Positions 23,699-35,500 of a stretch of 64,000 nucleotides of DNA are shown here, one piece after another. Origin of the DNA: Pseudisothecium myosuroides (Eukaryota > Streptophyta > Bryopsida > Hypnales > Lembophyllaceae); NCBI GenBank assembly GCA_951799445.1, contig OX637292.1:18231296-18295295 (forward strand). The letters run 5' to 3'. The notes below the pieces were generated by a model, which made no database searches, was not told the DNA's origin, and was given only the letters and a program-made list of their open reading frames with translations. A program made the translations under genes and the position numbers. How positions within the stretch are numbered: position 1 is the first letter of the stretch; each line of letters opens with the position of its first letter.

Positions 23699-26600
23699 TC
23701 ACTGAGATGAACCTTGGGGATCATTGACTTCCTCATTCCCAACCCCCGAACTCATTGCAGGAGTCTGCAGGTCATCTGACTGCTGCTGCGCCTCGGAAGG
23801 ACTATGCAACGCTGGATCCAGTTCCATGGATGTCCTAGGAAGAACATGAGCTCCACTACCTGAAGATACCGATACACGGTTCTCCGACAAAACGTGAGGG
23901 GCCGGCTCATTCATCTCAATAGCTGGAAGGGAAGAGTTTCCAAAAGGTAGAGTTCCCTTGATGATAGTCATCAACTGAGCATATTCAATCCTTGAACGCT
24001 TCCTCTCCTCAAATTGGTCCTCCTCATACTTCTGCATCCTCTCATGCATCATTTTCATGTAATCCTTCATAGTAAGATCTTCTGTTTCATCCAACTTCCT
24101 CTTTCCTCGATCACGCTCTGAAGAAGGGGATGGAGAAGTGAACGATGAACCACGACGTTCACTTACTGGTGGATCCATAGGGGCGACTGTTCCAGCATGT
24201 GGAGTGCTAAACTCTTGGGATGCGGGAGGATTGATCATGAGGACTTCGACATCTTCTCCTTGGTCAATCATGTCGTGCTCCGAATCTTGAGCAACCAACT
24301 GAATACGATCTCTCTTGCCCCTACCGGATGACGAGGTGTCATTATCCACCGTCTTTGGATATTTCTCTTCATCAACATAGTACCCTGACTGAAGGAAATC
24401 CGCCTTATCCAAGTCCACAGACAATTGCGAGAGGTCCCTAAAGGATTTCGTCTCGTCAGAATCCCCAATGATATAATTTATCAGGGAATTCATCTGGAAG
24501 AAGATGGAAAAATAGTTAGAATAACATATTTTAGATAATAAATTCCAAGACAAACAAAAATGTCAATTCACCTTGAATGGAGGTGAATACTTAGAAAGAA
24601 CAACATACTCACCCATGCCGCACAGATGATTTTTCCACCCCCGTATATGGTAAAGACCGGGTCTCCAGGATTGCAAAATAAAGCCAAAATGCTTATGTAG
24701 AATTCCATCCGTAGTTCATTTTCATAGATTCGGTATTGCATTTCATTGTAAGCTCCCGAGGTAAGGAATTCATGCGTTTCCGGAGCCTTGAATTTTGTTG
24801 GCAAGGAGTTGCATTTTGCCTTGTGGTTCTTCTTAATGAGGAACATGATGTGGACGTTCGCTTCGACTTTCTTCTTGTTCAACTCAAGATCTTCAAGTCG
24901 CTCGTACTTCGCCGGCATGTACTCTGCGTGGTGAAGGACATAATTCTCTGTAAATATAGAATTGTAAAAATGGTGTATGAGACTGGAGTCGGTCTTCTTA
25001 TCTCCAGACAACCACACCCACACAGGGATATCAAGAATTGCAGGATCAGTTAACCGCATCAGCAACATCAAAAAAGAATAAAAATACGGAGTTGCCATCC
25101 CTCCAGCCTCCTTCTTGCTGCTTGGAAAAATTCTGAAGTCCATGAATCCCATCTTTATACGGTCGACATCCAAATGATCCCAATCACCTCTGGCCCACTT
25201 TGCTAAGTCGTCTGTGTTTTCGTTGAATGGACGGTAGAATGCTTGACCGGTGGGAACTGTAAACCTTCCTTTATTTCTCAAGAAGACCTTCAGAAATTCC
25301 TCGGCATAGGGTGACAATTCTCGAATGCTCTTGTTGATGTTACACAAAAGCTTCGATGCAGTGAAGAATATCTCAGATGGACCTGTGATGAGGACATGCA
25401 TGGCAGCGTCCGTGATCTTGTAATCCTTTTTGAATTTCTTCCACATATCCTTCTTAGTCTCTCCCGTCGTGGTTAACAAATCAAGTTCTGGCTTCATATC
25501 ATTGAGCTGCACCTTTACAATTTGTTTTCTTTTGCGCCTCTCACACCACTGTCGATAGGTACAGCAGTTTGGTACAACTTTCTTCAGCTTCTTAAATGTC
25601 ACCTTTGGATAATCCTCCATTCTCTTGTTCTTCTTCTGTGGTGGGTCAGGCTTCATCAATAGATGCTCTGCAAGTCGCTTGAGGCTTGCATTGGAAAGGT
25701 TGCCAAGCCATTTGAAGAACTCTTTACTGATGATGCCATCCTTCTCCGGAACCCAACCCTTATTGTTCTTGAACAATGTTTTTGACTCCGGATCGATCAA
25801 CTCTCCCATTGAGGCAGCGGAAATGAGTTCAGAGTATAACTCATAGACATCTATTGGAGCAGTAATAATTTTGAGCTCGTTTATAATGTCAACCTTCACG
25901 AGCTTGCCAGACTTGGTTCTTTGCTGCTTCTTAATGTCAATCATACCAAACCGTAGCTGGCAAGCAGCGTCAAATTTCTACACTCAAAGATAATGTAAAC
26001 AAGTTAGTCACTGAATAGAAAATTCACCTTGGATGGAGGTGAATTATGAACTAGAAAATTGCATTCTGCAAGCTTCAAGAGTAGACTGATGACCTCCTCA
26101 CTTATATGTATTAGAAAGAATTTAGTTGAATAATATAAAACTACTTCCTTATGACATACCTTCCAATTTTCGGCATTGTTGTCCTTGGATTGTGACTTTG
26201 TTTTTGAAACTGATCGTCCCACTTCGGACGCTTGTTTTGGAGGCGTTGGTTCTCCCATCCTTACCCACACTCCACGAGCACCAATTATATTAGTTGCCCA
26301 GGTAGGTGTATATCTGTCGAAGTGATTCACTCGATTATAATAAGATGAAATTCGTCGTAGAATGGAGTGGTCCTTGCTCCAGACAATGAAGCATGGCCAT
26401 TTTTCAAACTTCTCCTTGATCTTGGATGCAGATGCCTCGGTCCGCATCTTCTTTGATGCCTCGACACTGTGCTGGCCATTGATCATGTAGAACTTGCAAT
26501 CTTTTATGTCTTTCCAATCCTTTGGCATTTCCTCCAATCCGATAGGCATAGCACAAAGGGCCTGCTTTCTATCTTTGTCAGGCATCTCCATCAAATAATG

Positions 26601-27599
26601 CATGGTGTGGTCGATGCCGGACGGCTCTAGACTGCGGCAGTTCATGTCAGGAAGAGGTAACATCAACTGATCAATTGAAATCTCTTCAACTTTATCACTA
26701 CCAAAACAATATGCTTCTTGGCATTCAGACCAATAACTATCATAGATCTTCAAGGACTCCTCGTAATTCGCTTTCCCAGAGTCTTTATCCTTGGGTATAA
26801 ACTTGAAATCCTTTGGTATGTTTGTAAGGATTGAGAGTGAGCTAGACTCGGGATCTTGATCATTGGCTTCAGTTGTTGTAGTGTCCCACGTCCTCATTGG
26901 CGTGCTAGCACGCACCGTTCTTGAAGTATTAGGTCGACGTTTTTGATTTTCACTTCTGCCTGTCTCAGGGGTGAGATTTAGGCGGGACTGCTGGCTCCCG
27001 ACCACGCCACTTGACTCTCGAGACAAATGTTGAGGGGTCATGTTCTTGTAAGTAGTCCTTAATGTTGTTGTCTCAATTTGAAAAGAGACTAACAGCTGCT
27101 TCAGTCGAGTTGCCAGAATTGCTGAAGGCAGCGGTCCTCCATCCTTACTCATCCACCTTCCTTTCTGGATTTGTGTTTCCAGCTCCTTGTAGAGTCCTTC
27201 GTACTGGGTGTTCATGAGAGACGTACAACATTCATGAATACTGAATGGCGTGTCTTGAGGATTGACGGCATAAGTGTACTTGTATTCCTCTGGCATGTCT
27301 GGGTCGTTCTTGATCAAGCACGTGACCAAAAGCATTCCTGGAGGACCCTTGGCAATATCAACAACTTCTTCATAGTGAGAAATTGGAAGTGTGGCGACCG
27401 GTCCATTTTTGAATTTCTTCATGAACCCAACGTTTTGCGTCATTGGATAGAGAATGATGCTCCAGAACTCAACGCTCTCTGGCTCTTTTAGTTTCCAATA
27501 ATCCCCATTGTCGGCCTCTTCACCAAATTCTTCGACCAAGTCTTCGGGTACTTCATATTGATTGAAGTACAAGTCTAATTTCTTTTTGTGTTCGTCCAT
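23699..27599 (-). CDS. ParB/Srx-like and DNA-methylase-like protein, about 1,199 aa
   Basis: Three phase-0 exons are 27599-26160 (ATG MDEHKKKLDL; donor GTATGT), 25977-24613 (donor GTGAGT) and 24493-23699 (acceptor TTCTTCCAG; stop). No nonsense codon is present. Residues about 304-408 read like a ParB/sulfiredoxin-fold domain: VEEISIDQLMLPLPDMNCR, a helix, then FYMINGQHSVEASKKM (GQHS at 375-378, where ParB-like proteins have G(Q/H)HR) and a strand WPCFIVW. Exon 2 ends in GDPVFTIYGGGKIICAAW, resembling motif I (GD-VLDPF-GSGTT-AA) at the C-terminal side of N4/N6 DNA methylases. Where DPPY would be, ILDIPVWVW is seen, so activity is doubtful. The tail is Ser/Pro-rich with a helical charged stretch. 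ParB-methylase fusions are known from phages and bacterial mobile elements. The family assignment rests on motifs only. Confidence 0.65.
24567..24587. repeat. Intronic copy of the TTCACC palindrome (intron 2)
   Basis: Half-sites TTCACCT and GAGGTGAA with a short spacer lie inside the second intron of the ParB-methylase gene. It is the same palindrome as in the two arrays. Confidence 0.85.
26023..26043. repeat. Intronic copy of the TTCACC palindrome (intron 1)
   Basis: TTCACCTTGGATGGAGGTGA lies inside the first intron of the ParB-methylase gene and matches the array palindrome. Confidence 0.85.
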
Positions 27600-27771
27600 A
27601 CCTATACTGAAGCATACAAGAAGAATTTAATTAGAAAAGATATTCAATTGGAGGCCTAAACGTTTTGCTTATACAACACAAAATTGGTAGTAACCAAATT
27701 TCCATTGGCTCCTAATGGAACACTCTATATATCAATTGAATTGAAGAACCTCATAAATAGAAATAGATTAA

Positions 27772-28801
27772 ATTCACCACGAATGGAGCTACCAGCTATT
27801 CACCTCGAGTCAAGGTGATTTTATTTATGGATACTACTTGTACAAGAAAGGCAAGCGGCCGTGGATTCACCTCCACTCGAGGTGATTTGAGTTTGGAAAC
27901 TACTTCTACGAGAAGACAAAGCGTCTTCTGATTCACCTCCACTCAAGGTGATTTGAGCTTGGGATACTACTTATATAAGAAGACAAAGCGGCCTTTGATT
28001 CACCTCCACTCAAGGTGAATTGTATTTGGGATACTACTTCTACCAGAAGACAAAGTTGCCTTTGATTCACCTCGAATCAAGGTGAATTGAGTTTGAGATA
28101 CAACTTGTTTAAGAAGACCAAGCGGCCATTGATTCACCTTGAATCAAGGTGATTTGAGTTTGGCGTTCTAATTCTACAAGAAGACAATGCGTCCATTGAT
28201 TGATTCACCTCCACTCAAGGTGAAATGTATTTGGGATACTACTTCTACCAAAAGACAATGTTGCCTTTGATTCACCTCGAATCAAGGTGAATTGAGTTTC
28301 AGATACTACTTTGACAAGAAGACCAACTGGCGATTGATTCACCTCGAATCAAGGTGATTTGAGTTTGGCTTTCTAATTCTACAAGAAGACAATGCGTCCA
28401 TTGATTGATTCACCTCCACCCAAGGTGATTTGAGCTTGGGATACTACTTTTATAAGAAGACAAAGCGGCCTTTGATTCACCTCCACTCAAGGTGAAATGT
28501 ATTTGGGATACTACTTCTACCAGAAGACAAAGTTGCCTTTGATTCACCTCGAATCAAGGTGATTTGAGTTTGGAATTCACCTCCACTCAAGGTGATTTTA
28601 GTTTTGGGGTCCTAAATCTATAAGAAGACCAAGCGGCTAATTATTCACCTCGAATGAAGGTGAATTGAGTTTGGGATACTACTTCCACAAGAAGACCAAG
28701 TAGCCATTGATTCACCTCGAATCAAGGTGATTTGAGTTTGACATACTATTTTTTACAAGAAGACCATGCGGCCATTGATTCACCTCGAATCAAGGTGATT
28801 T
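27772..28801. repeat. Palindrome array 1, period 67 bp, upstream of the ParB-methylase gene
   Basis: About 16 tandem units each contain an imperfect palindrome with half-sites TTCACCTC and (A/G)AGGTGA(A/T), followed by a conserved linker (TTTGGGATACTACTTCTAC, then AAGAAGAC). Successive starts at 27930, 27997, 28064 and 28131 give a 67-bp period. One unit has a 4-bp expansion and one a 34-bp spacing. The array begins about 170 bp upstream of the ATG at 27599. It could be a promoter or binding platform, or a satellite. Confidence 0.9.
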
Positions 28802-29089
28802 GAGTTGGGATCCTTCTTCTAGAAGTAGACTAGAAGGGAGAAAATTATTTTATGTAAGGGAATTTATTGGAGAACAAACTAAGAAGACAAAATGTAGAGT
28901 ACTCATTGGAACCTAATTTTGAACTCTAGATTTGAAATGGTATACTCATGGTCCTAAAGCAAAATTGTTCACAATGATTCAATTTAAAAAGCGCCTCGGA
29001 AATCATTGAAATGCACAGTGAGCTTCCTTGAGTTTGAATTCACAAACATCCTTGCTCCAATTCGATGAACGAGCTGCCTCCAGTTCATC

Positions 29090-29960
29090 ACCAAAATTCA
29101 AAAAAATTCTTGCTCAGTCCTATTTGGGAGATCAATTCATCACGAAATTTCAAAAAAATTCTTGCTCAGTCGATGGGTGATCAATTCATCACGAAAATTC
29201 AAAAAAATTCTTGCCTTGTCGATCGGTGATCAGTTCATCACCAAATTTAAAAAAAATTCTAGCTTAGTCGATCGGTGATCAGTTCATCACGAAATTTTGA
29301 AAAAACTTCTAGCTCAGTCGATTGGTGATGAGTTCATCACCGAAATTCAAAAACATTCTAGCTCAGTTGATTGGTGATGAGTTCATCAACAAGATTAAAA
29401 AAAATTCGAACTCAGTCATTAGTGATCAGTTCATCACGTTTTTTAAAAAAAAATTTCAAGAAATTCTAGCTCAATCGATTGTTGATCAGTTCATCACCGA
29501 AATCCAAAAAAATTCTTGCTCAGTCGACCGGTGATCAATTCATCACGAAAATTCAAAAAAATTCTTGCCTTGTCGATCGGTGATCAGTTCATCACCAAAT
29601 TTAAAAAAAATTCTAGCTTAGTCGATCGGTGATTAGTTCATCACGAAATTTTGAAAAAACTTCTAGCTCAGTCGATTGGTGATGAGTTCATCACCGAAAT
29701 TCAAAAACATTCTAGCTCAGTTGATTGGTGATGAGTTCATCAACAAGATTAAAAAAAATTCGAACTCAGTCATCGATGATCAGTTCATCACAAAATTTCA
29801 AAAAAAATTTCAAGAAATTCTAGCTCAATCGATTGTTGATCAGTTCATCACCGAAATCCAAAAAATTCTTGTTCACTCGATCGGTGATCAATTCATCATC
29901 AAAATTACAAAAAATTCTTGCTCAGTCGATCGGTTTTCTTGCTCAGTCGATCAGTTCATC
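29090..29960. repeat. Tandem array 3, about 44-bp units in a 354-bp higher-order repeat
   Basis: Units of about 44 bp read TCTAGCTCAGTCGATTGGTG, then ATGAGTTCATCACC and an A-rich linker. The core GGTGATGA-2 nt-TCATCACC is itself a palindrome. An eight-unit block is duplicated with an offset of 354 bp (for example 29322 and 29676), so the array grew by block duplication. Frames read through it are by-products of the repeat. The palindrome differs from that of arrays 1 and 2, although both contain GGTGA/TCACC. Confidence 0.9.
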
Positions 29961-31090
29961 GGAAGGTACTACTCTGATCGGTTCGGGTATGAACACTGGA
30001 TCGATCTAGCTTAAAATTTGGAAACATTCGATCCACGATAAACCTAGAAATCACAAATCATTTCAAACCAATCGATCAACCTAGAAATTGCCTAGAAATT
30101 GTCGATCTAGCCAAAATTAATCCGAAACCCTAGCACAGTGAGCAAGCACGATAAGGAAAATCACCTGGCTGCTTGCGCTCCACGACATGCTTGTAGGGAT
30201 GTCCGTGAAAATCACCTTGCGCTCCACGACGTGCTTGCAGGCGCCCCAACAAAAATCAGTAGCAGCAGCGCAACTTCACGAGCCCACTTCGTCCAGTCCT
30301 CATTGGTCTTCTCCGCGACAGAGAACAACGCAAAACGTGGCAGTAGTCATGCAGGAGAAACTAGCTAGAAGGATACTGCAAACCCCAACACTCGCAATGA
30401 AAAACTAAGCTACACGCCCTACGCCCAGCCAACGCAGGAGAACTCCCAAAAAAATCTCGGTACGCGCCCGCACGGAGTTTTTGAGAGTGCGGTACTTTCC
30501 AAACCTCGACGAAGGCAAAGCCCGGGAAACCATAAGCCAGAAACCCTAGGAGGAGTAGGAGCCACAGAAGAGTCGGAGAGTTATCCCCGGACCGCAGTCA
30601 GACTTCAATCCCGACCCAGGCCGTGACCTCAGCGGTGACGTCGACATCCAAGATCCTCAAATTCTCGTCAACTGCTCTTCCAGATTGGTACTCCTATGTT
30701 AACCCCTATTCAATACTTACAGTGATCACGAAGCAGTCAGACTTCAATCCCGACCCGCTCAGCGCTCACAGTGATCATGAAGCTAGCAGTGAAAACTGAA
30801 TTTTGTCCAGAGAGGTTAAAATATTTAATTTTCTTAATTTTCCTTGAAAGACAATAAGAAATGACATGTAATCCAAGTTGTTTCATATTATTTGGACGTT
30901 TGTGGAATTAACTATAAAATTTTGAAGTTGAAATGCCATATGGCTCTAAAAGCGACCACTTCCTAGAATGTACACCTTCTGTACATTTTGGTACATTAAA
31001 GAAAGAAAAATGTACCTCTGTGTCATGTTCAGTTCAAAATGCCCAATCATAGTGCAAGCCTCCTACCTTAGTGGACAACAAACATACGCT
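29961..31090. other. Mixed stretch with small local duplications, no gene seen
   Basis: A GC-richer part (30130-30800) has a short tandem duplication (GCGCTCCACGAC..TGCTTG at about 30175 and 30217) and a repeated segment CAGACTTCAATCCCGACCC near 30600 and 30739. It could be a 5' region or an eroded element. Confidence 0.4.
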
Positions 31091-31735
31091 TTAACCCCTA
31101 AATGCCCAAGGCACCCAAATCTGGTGTTTGCAAAATTTTGAAATTAAATAAAACCTAACCAAGTTGCTATTTTTAGTAGTTTATATTTTTAGAAAGTTCT
31201 TCTTGAAGTCTAATTTTAGCACCAAAAATCCGATCTTGAAAATAAATGATAGTGATTTTTCTATTCAAATTTCTATACAAGGGTACCCATTGCAATCTTG
31301 ACTTCCCGTAGTGTTGAGAGGTCTTGGAAATGAGCCTCAAATACACTAGATCTTGGAGAAAAAATCACATTCAAAATTCATTTAAAAAAATTGTGGAGTA
31401 GATTTTAAGAAGCCATAAATTGATCGGGGTAACCCAAGTTAGGCCCTTTAACCTCATATTTATTTGATCACCAACTTCTTAGATTTGACTCATGTAAAGA
31501 AGATTGAAAGATTTTTGCAGTTTTAGCACCCTCATGGTCAAACATTATAATCTTTCACTCCATAAGTGATATCGTTGTGTTTTCTTTTCCTATGAGATCT
31601 CTAACATGTCTAGTTTGAATTTGTACGGTTACAATTCCAAAAAAATTGATACAACTTATCAAATTGTTGGCATTTTGTTCAATTTAGAGCAAAATCCAGG
31701 AAGCCCAAAACAGGCCTTGGGCATTTAGGGGTTAA
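31091..31735. mobile_element. TTAA-flanked MITE, 645 bp (piggyBac-like)
   Basis: Left end TTAACCCCTAAATGCCCAAG and right end its reverse complement (22-bp perfect terminal repeats counting TTAA). The interior is AT-rich and non-coding. It shares TTAACCCCTAAA with the foldback element at 604-1351. A diverged relative of its interior seems to lie at about 32560-32830. It sits inside the cargo zone of the CACTA element. Confidence 0.8.
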
Positions 31736-31810
31736 ACAATCAACGCCGAACTGGTGACCCTTAGAAATCATGCTTTTGGGTACTTTGTGACATCATCTAC
31801 TTTTAAAAAA

Positions 31811-32540
31811 TCCATACCTTAAGAGAGGCTGTTTGTTTCTTTTGTTTTGTTTTGTTTGTCACGTTGGGATCTCTCGGACCGTGCGTCCCCCGAGGGCGTG
31901 CTTGGTACCGTCGGAAAGCCCTCGGCGATGTAAAAGTTATGGATTTTTGAGTTATTTTTTGTTTTCTAAATGATTTTTACTTTTATATTATTTATTTTTT
32001 TAAAACAACTTTTAATTTTTTTCGGCTGTGGCAACGGCATAGGGCTACACTTGGTTTTGTGGCGTTTGGATCTACAATGGAAAAATCATTGAATTTCAAA
32101 GTACTTATTGAATAAAAAAATTAGAAAATTACTTTTTGGCTGTAGCAACAGCACAGGGCACACTTTGCTTTGTGGAGTTTGGACCTATCCTGGGAAAATT
32201 ATGGATTTTTGAATTATTTTTGGTTTTAAAATGGCTTTTATTTATTTTTTGATTGTGGCAGCAGCACAAGTCCATACCTTAAATTTGGCTGTTTGTTTTG
32301 TTTGTTTTGTTTTATTTGTTTGTTTGTTACATTGAGATCTACCGGACCGTGTATTCCCCGAGGGCGTACTTGGTATTGTCAAAAAGCCCTTGGCTAGGAA
32401 GAGTGCACAGGGTTTGTTTCATGGCAGGGGAACCTGCGATGAGAAAGTTATTGAATTTTGAAGTTTTTATTGAATCAAAAAATAGAAAAATACTTTTATT
32501 TTTATTTTTTGCATTGTGGCAACGGTACAGGGCACACTAA
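31811..32540. repeat. Two diverged direct repeats (460-bp offset)
   Basis: The segment starting TCCATACCTTAA at 31811 recurs at 32271. Both contain GGACCGTG, then CCCCGAGGGCG and CTTGGTA. Shorter units around 32035-32060 and 32145-32165 (GGCTGT..CAACGGCA) are related. The unit type is unknown. Confidence 0.75.
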
Positions 32541-35500
32541 TATAAATTTATTCAATTCTATATTTCTATGTGAATAATTTTGATCATTGTACTCAAGATG
32601 TTGTGCAAGGGTGCTCATTTAAAATCTTCATTTTCTAATATTCAAGGCTTGTGGAAATTTGCCTCAGATGCACTACAATTGTAAGAAAAAATGACAATAA
32701 AATTCATTTAAAAAATTGTAGAGTATATTTTGAAAAGACATGAACTGGTTTGAATTATGTAAAATATGCCCTTTATTTTCATATTTTTTTGGTGACAAAT
32801 TTGACATGTGACAAGAGGATAAAAAGACTTGAAATCTATTTCACAATAAAAAAATTCAAAACAATTTAGAACTTTGTTTTTCATACAAAGTAATTTATTT
32901 TGCATAGAAAGATTTGATTTAGAAGATTTTGACACAAAACTTAGACATGCTACACTATACTATGTTCTCAACATTTTTGAAGTTTAAATTAAAAAAGAGA
33001 TGTTGAACGTGAATATTATAGAACTATTTGAATAATTCTATTGAATATATTTTTTTAATTCTATTTACCAAAATTGGTTAGTGTAGGATTTGATTTAAAC
33101 AATTACCAGTACCTAAATGTAATGTATACATCACATTTTCCAAATTATGTTTCATTGTCAGCTTCATTTTTTTCTTTGAAGTTGCATTTTATATTAATCT
33201 TCTCAATTTTACAATTTTAGACATTTTTTACAACCCATATTTTTATATATATTAATATTTTTAACAAATAGAAAAAAAAAAGCTTGTGATTTTTGATGTT
33301 TGCAAAGAATGGTATACTTCAAGATGAAGTTCAAAAGAAATCGTCAAAATTTTACACAAGGTAACTTTTAAATGCGTTGATCATTGCCCTCTATAATTAA
33401 CCTTTCTAGAAGCTTTTATGTAGATGATGAGATGGCCTTCAAGATAATGAATGCTATTTTGAGATTTTGAGGTAGTACCCAACATGAAGGGTTTAATTGA
33501 ATGATTTTATTCTAAAAACAATAAATATCATATTTAGAGGTTATAATGGACATATTGTTGCATAATAAAGTATACATATTCATAAAAAAATTTATAGTTT
33601 ATAAATGGCCATTTCATATTTCATGTTATCACAAGAATGCAGTTGTATGTAATTTATGCTTTAACTTCTAGTACCCTTTATGTTATAGTTGCAACTAAAT
33701 TAGGTGTTTTCATGTAATGCAAAATAATCATGAACTTGAAACCAAACGTTGAATTGACAATCAACAATGCGCATTGTAACATTGTAGACATTTATTCAAT
33801 TCATTGGGTAATGATTGCCAAAATGCAACTAAATTAGGTGTTCCATTGTATTCCAATGAAATGATTCAGATTTTGTGACACTTTTCCTTTATAGGCTTTA
33901 CAAATTTGATTAATGTTTTACATTCTTCAATCTTGCAATACACAAGTAAAAGGATGTGTGGTAGAAATTTAAAAAACTTCTCCCACATGTTTAGCAAGAT
34001 CTTTGCATTCAAAGTAAAGAATGCCAATTTTGAGGGAACCCTCCGTGATTTGATTTTTTTACTTTGAATCTATTTAATTAAAAAGATTTTGCACTATAGG
34101 TATTGAATAAAAAAATTGTGTTCAAGACGTCAGTTGAGGGTCTACATTTTTGTTTTAAAAGCACACTTCATTTTAACTTGTCAAGAAATTGAAATGTTGA
34201 AGCAAATACTCCATATGAAATACCACAGTGAAGGAAAACATGAAATCTTCAGTACTTGTAAGATAGAATTTCAACACACTAATTGCAACAAAGAAATTGT
34301 TTTAGCTAGCAACCTCATCCATATGCAACTTCTTTTCTTATAAAAATGTGAAAATGGAGTTCAATAATGAATCATGAGTTATTTTTTGAAGAAGATGATG
34401 AGATTGCTTGATAAATAAAACACTCCATTAATAATTTTTTCATCACTAGTCCAAAATTAATGGGATGAATCAAGTTGCCATTTACATACAATAGTACGGA
34501 GTATTCTCAATGAGAAAGATAAACTTCTCAATTTATAATTCTAATTTTTGTGATTTTTTGGGTTTAGGGTCAAATTGATCGATTTTCTTAGTAAGGCATA
34601 CTTTCAGGTAGAAAGCACTCATTGACTATAATAAAAAGCCTATAGGGTCCCAACACATTTATAGGAGATGCTTTTGGCATAACCACTGCTTTTTTTAAAG
34701 AATCTTTGTTCTAATTGTTGAATATGCCTTAAAACATGAAATCTTTTTGTAGTACTTTGTTCTTAACTTACGGTTATTTGACATAATACAAAAGAAAATA
34801 ACTATGTTAAGTTTCTAAGTTTCAATAAAAAAAATTTAGTTGTCAACACTCATTCAGTCATCCATATTAATGGTTCTTTAATTCATCCAATTGAGGACTA
34901 TTTTAGATGAATAAGCAACAATTTCTGTTAGAATATTCCAATAAGAACCTGCAGGAGCACCTCAATAATGTCCAATACTAGCTCCTATTACTGTGGTTTG
35001 AACCTATATATCTACCTCAGTCATATACATTTAGAACTGGAGAAAATCAAATGCAATCTTTTCATGGCCTCTTATACATATTTATAGACATTTGTTGGCA
35101 CTAATCAGTGCTAGGTAGGTCCTCGTTTTCAAAAAATTTAAGAAAGTCTAATTTATATTTTATTGTTATGAATGTGTATTACTTTCCAAGAACTGAAAGC
35201 ATTGAATAAAATTGTCTATTTCTTTGAAGACTTCTATTCAAACAATTAGTGTGTATAAAATTTTAGAAACTTAAGTAATTTTAGTTTTCCGAGGTTGGAA
35301 CTATTGCAATGCTTGCCACATTATTCAAATATTAAAAATCCATAAGAAATTGGAACTGAAACAAATATCAAAAACTACCTAAAGCGTTATAAAATTGGAA
35401 GGTAAGGAAAATGTAACTACCATCAGTCCAAAAAAATGGGAAGGGAAAAAAATTGTAAACTACCTTAATCACCAAAAAAATGGGAAGGGACAAAAATCAA

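Noticed and set aside
29322..30014. Frames starting MVMSSSPKFKNILAQ in array 3
   Set aside because: Two near-identical frames 354 bp apart reflect the block duplication of the repeat.
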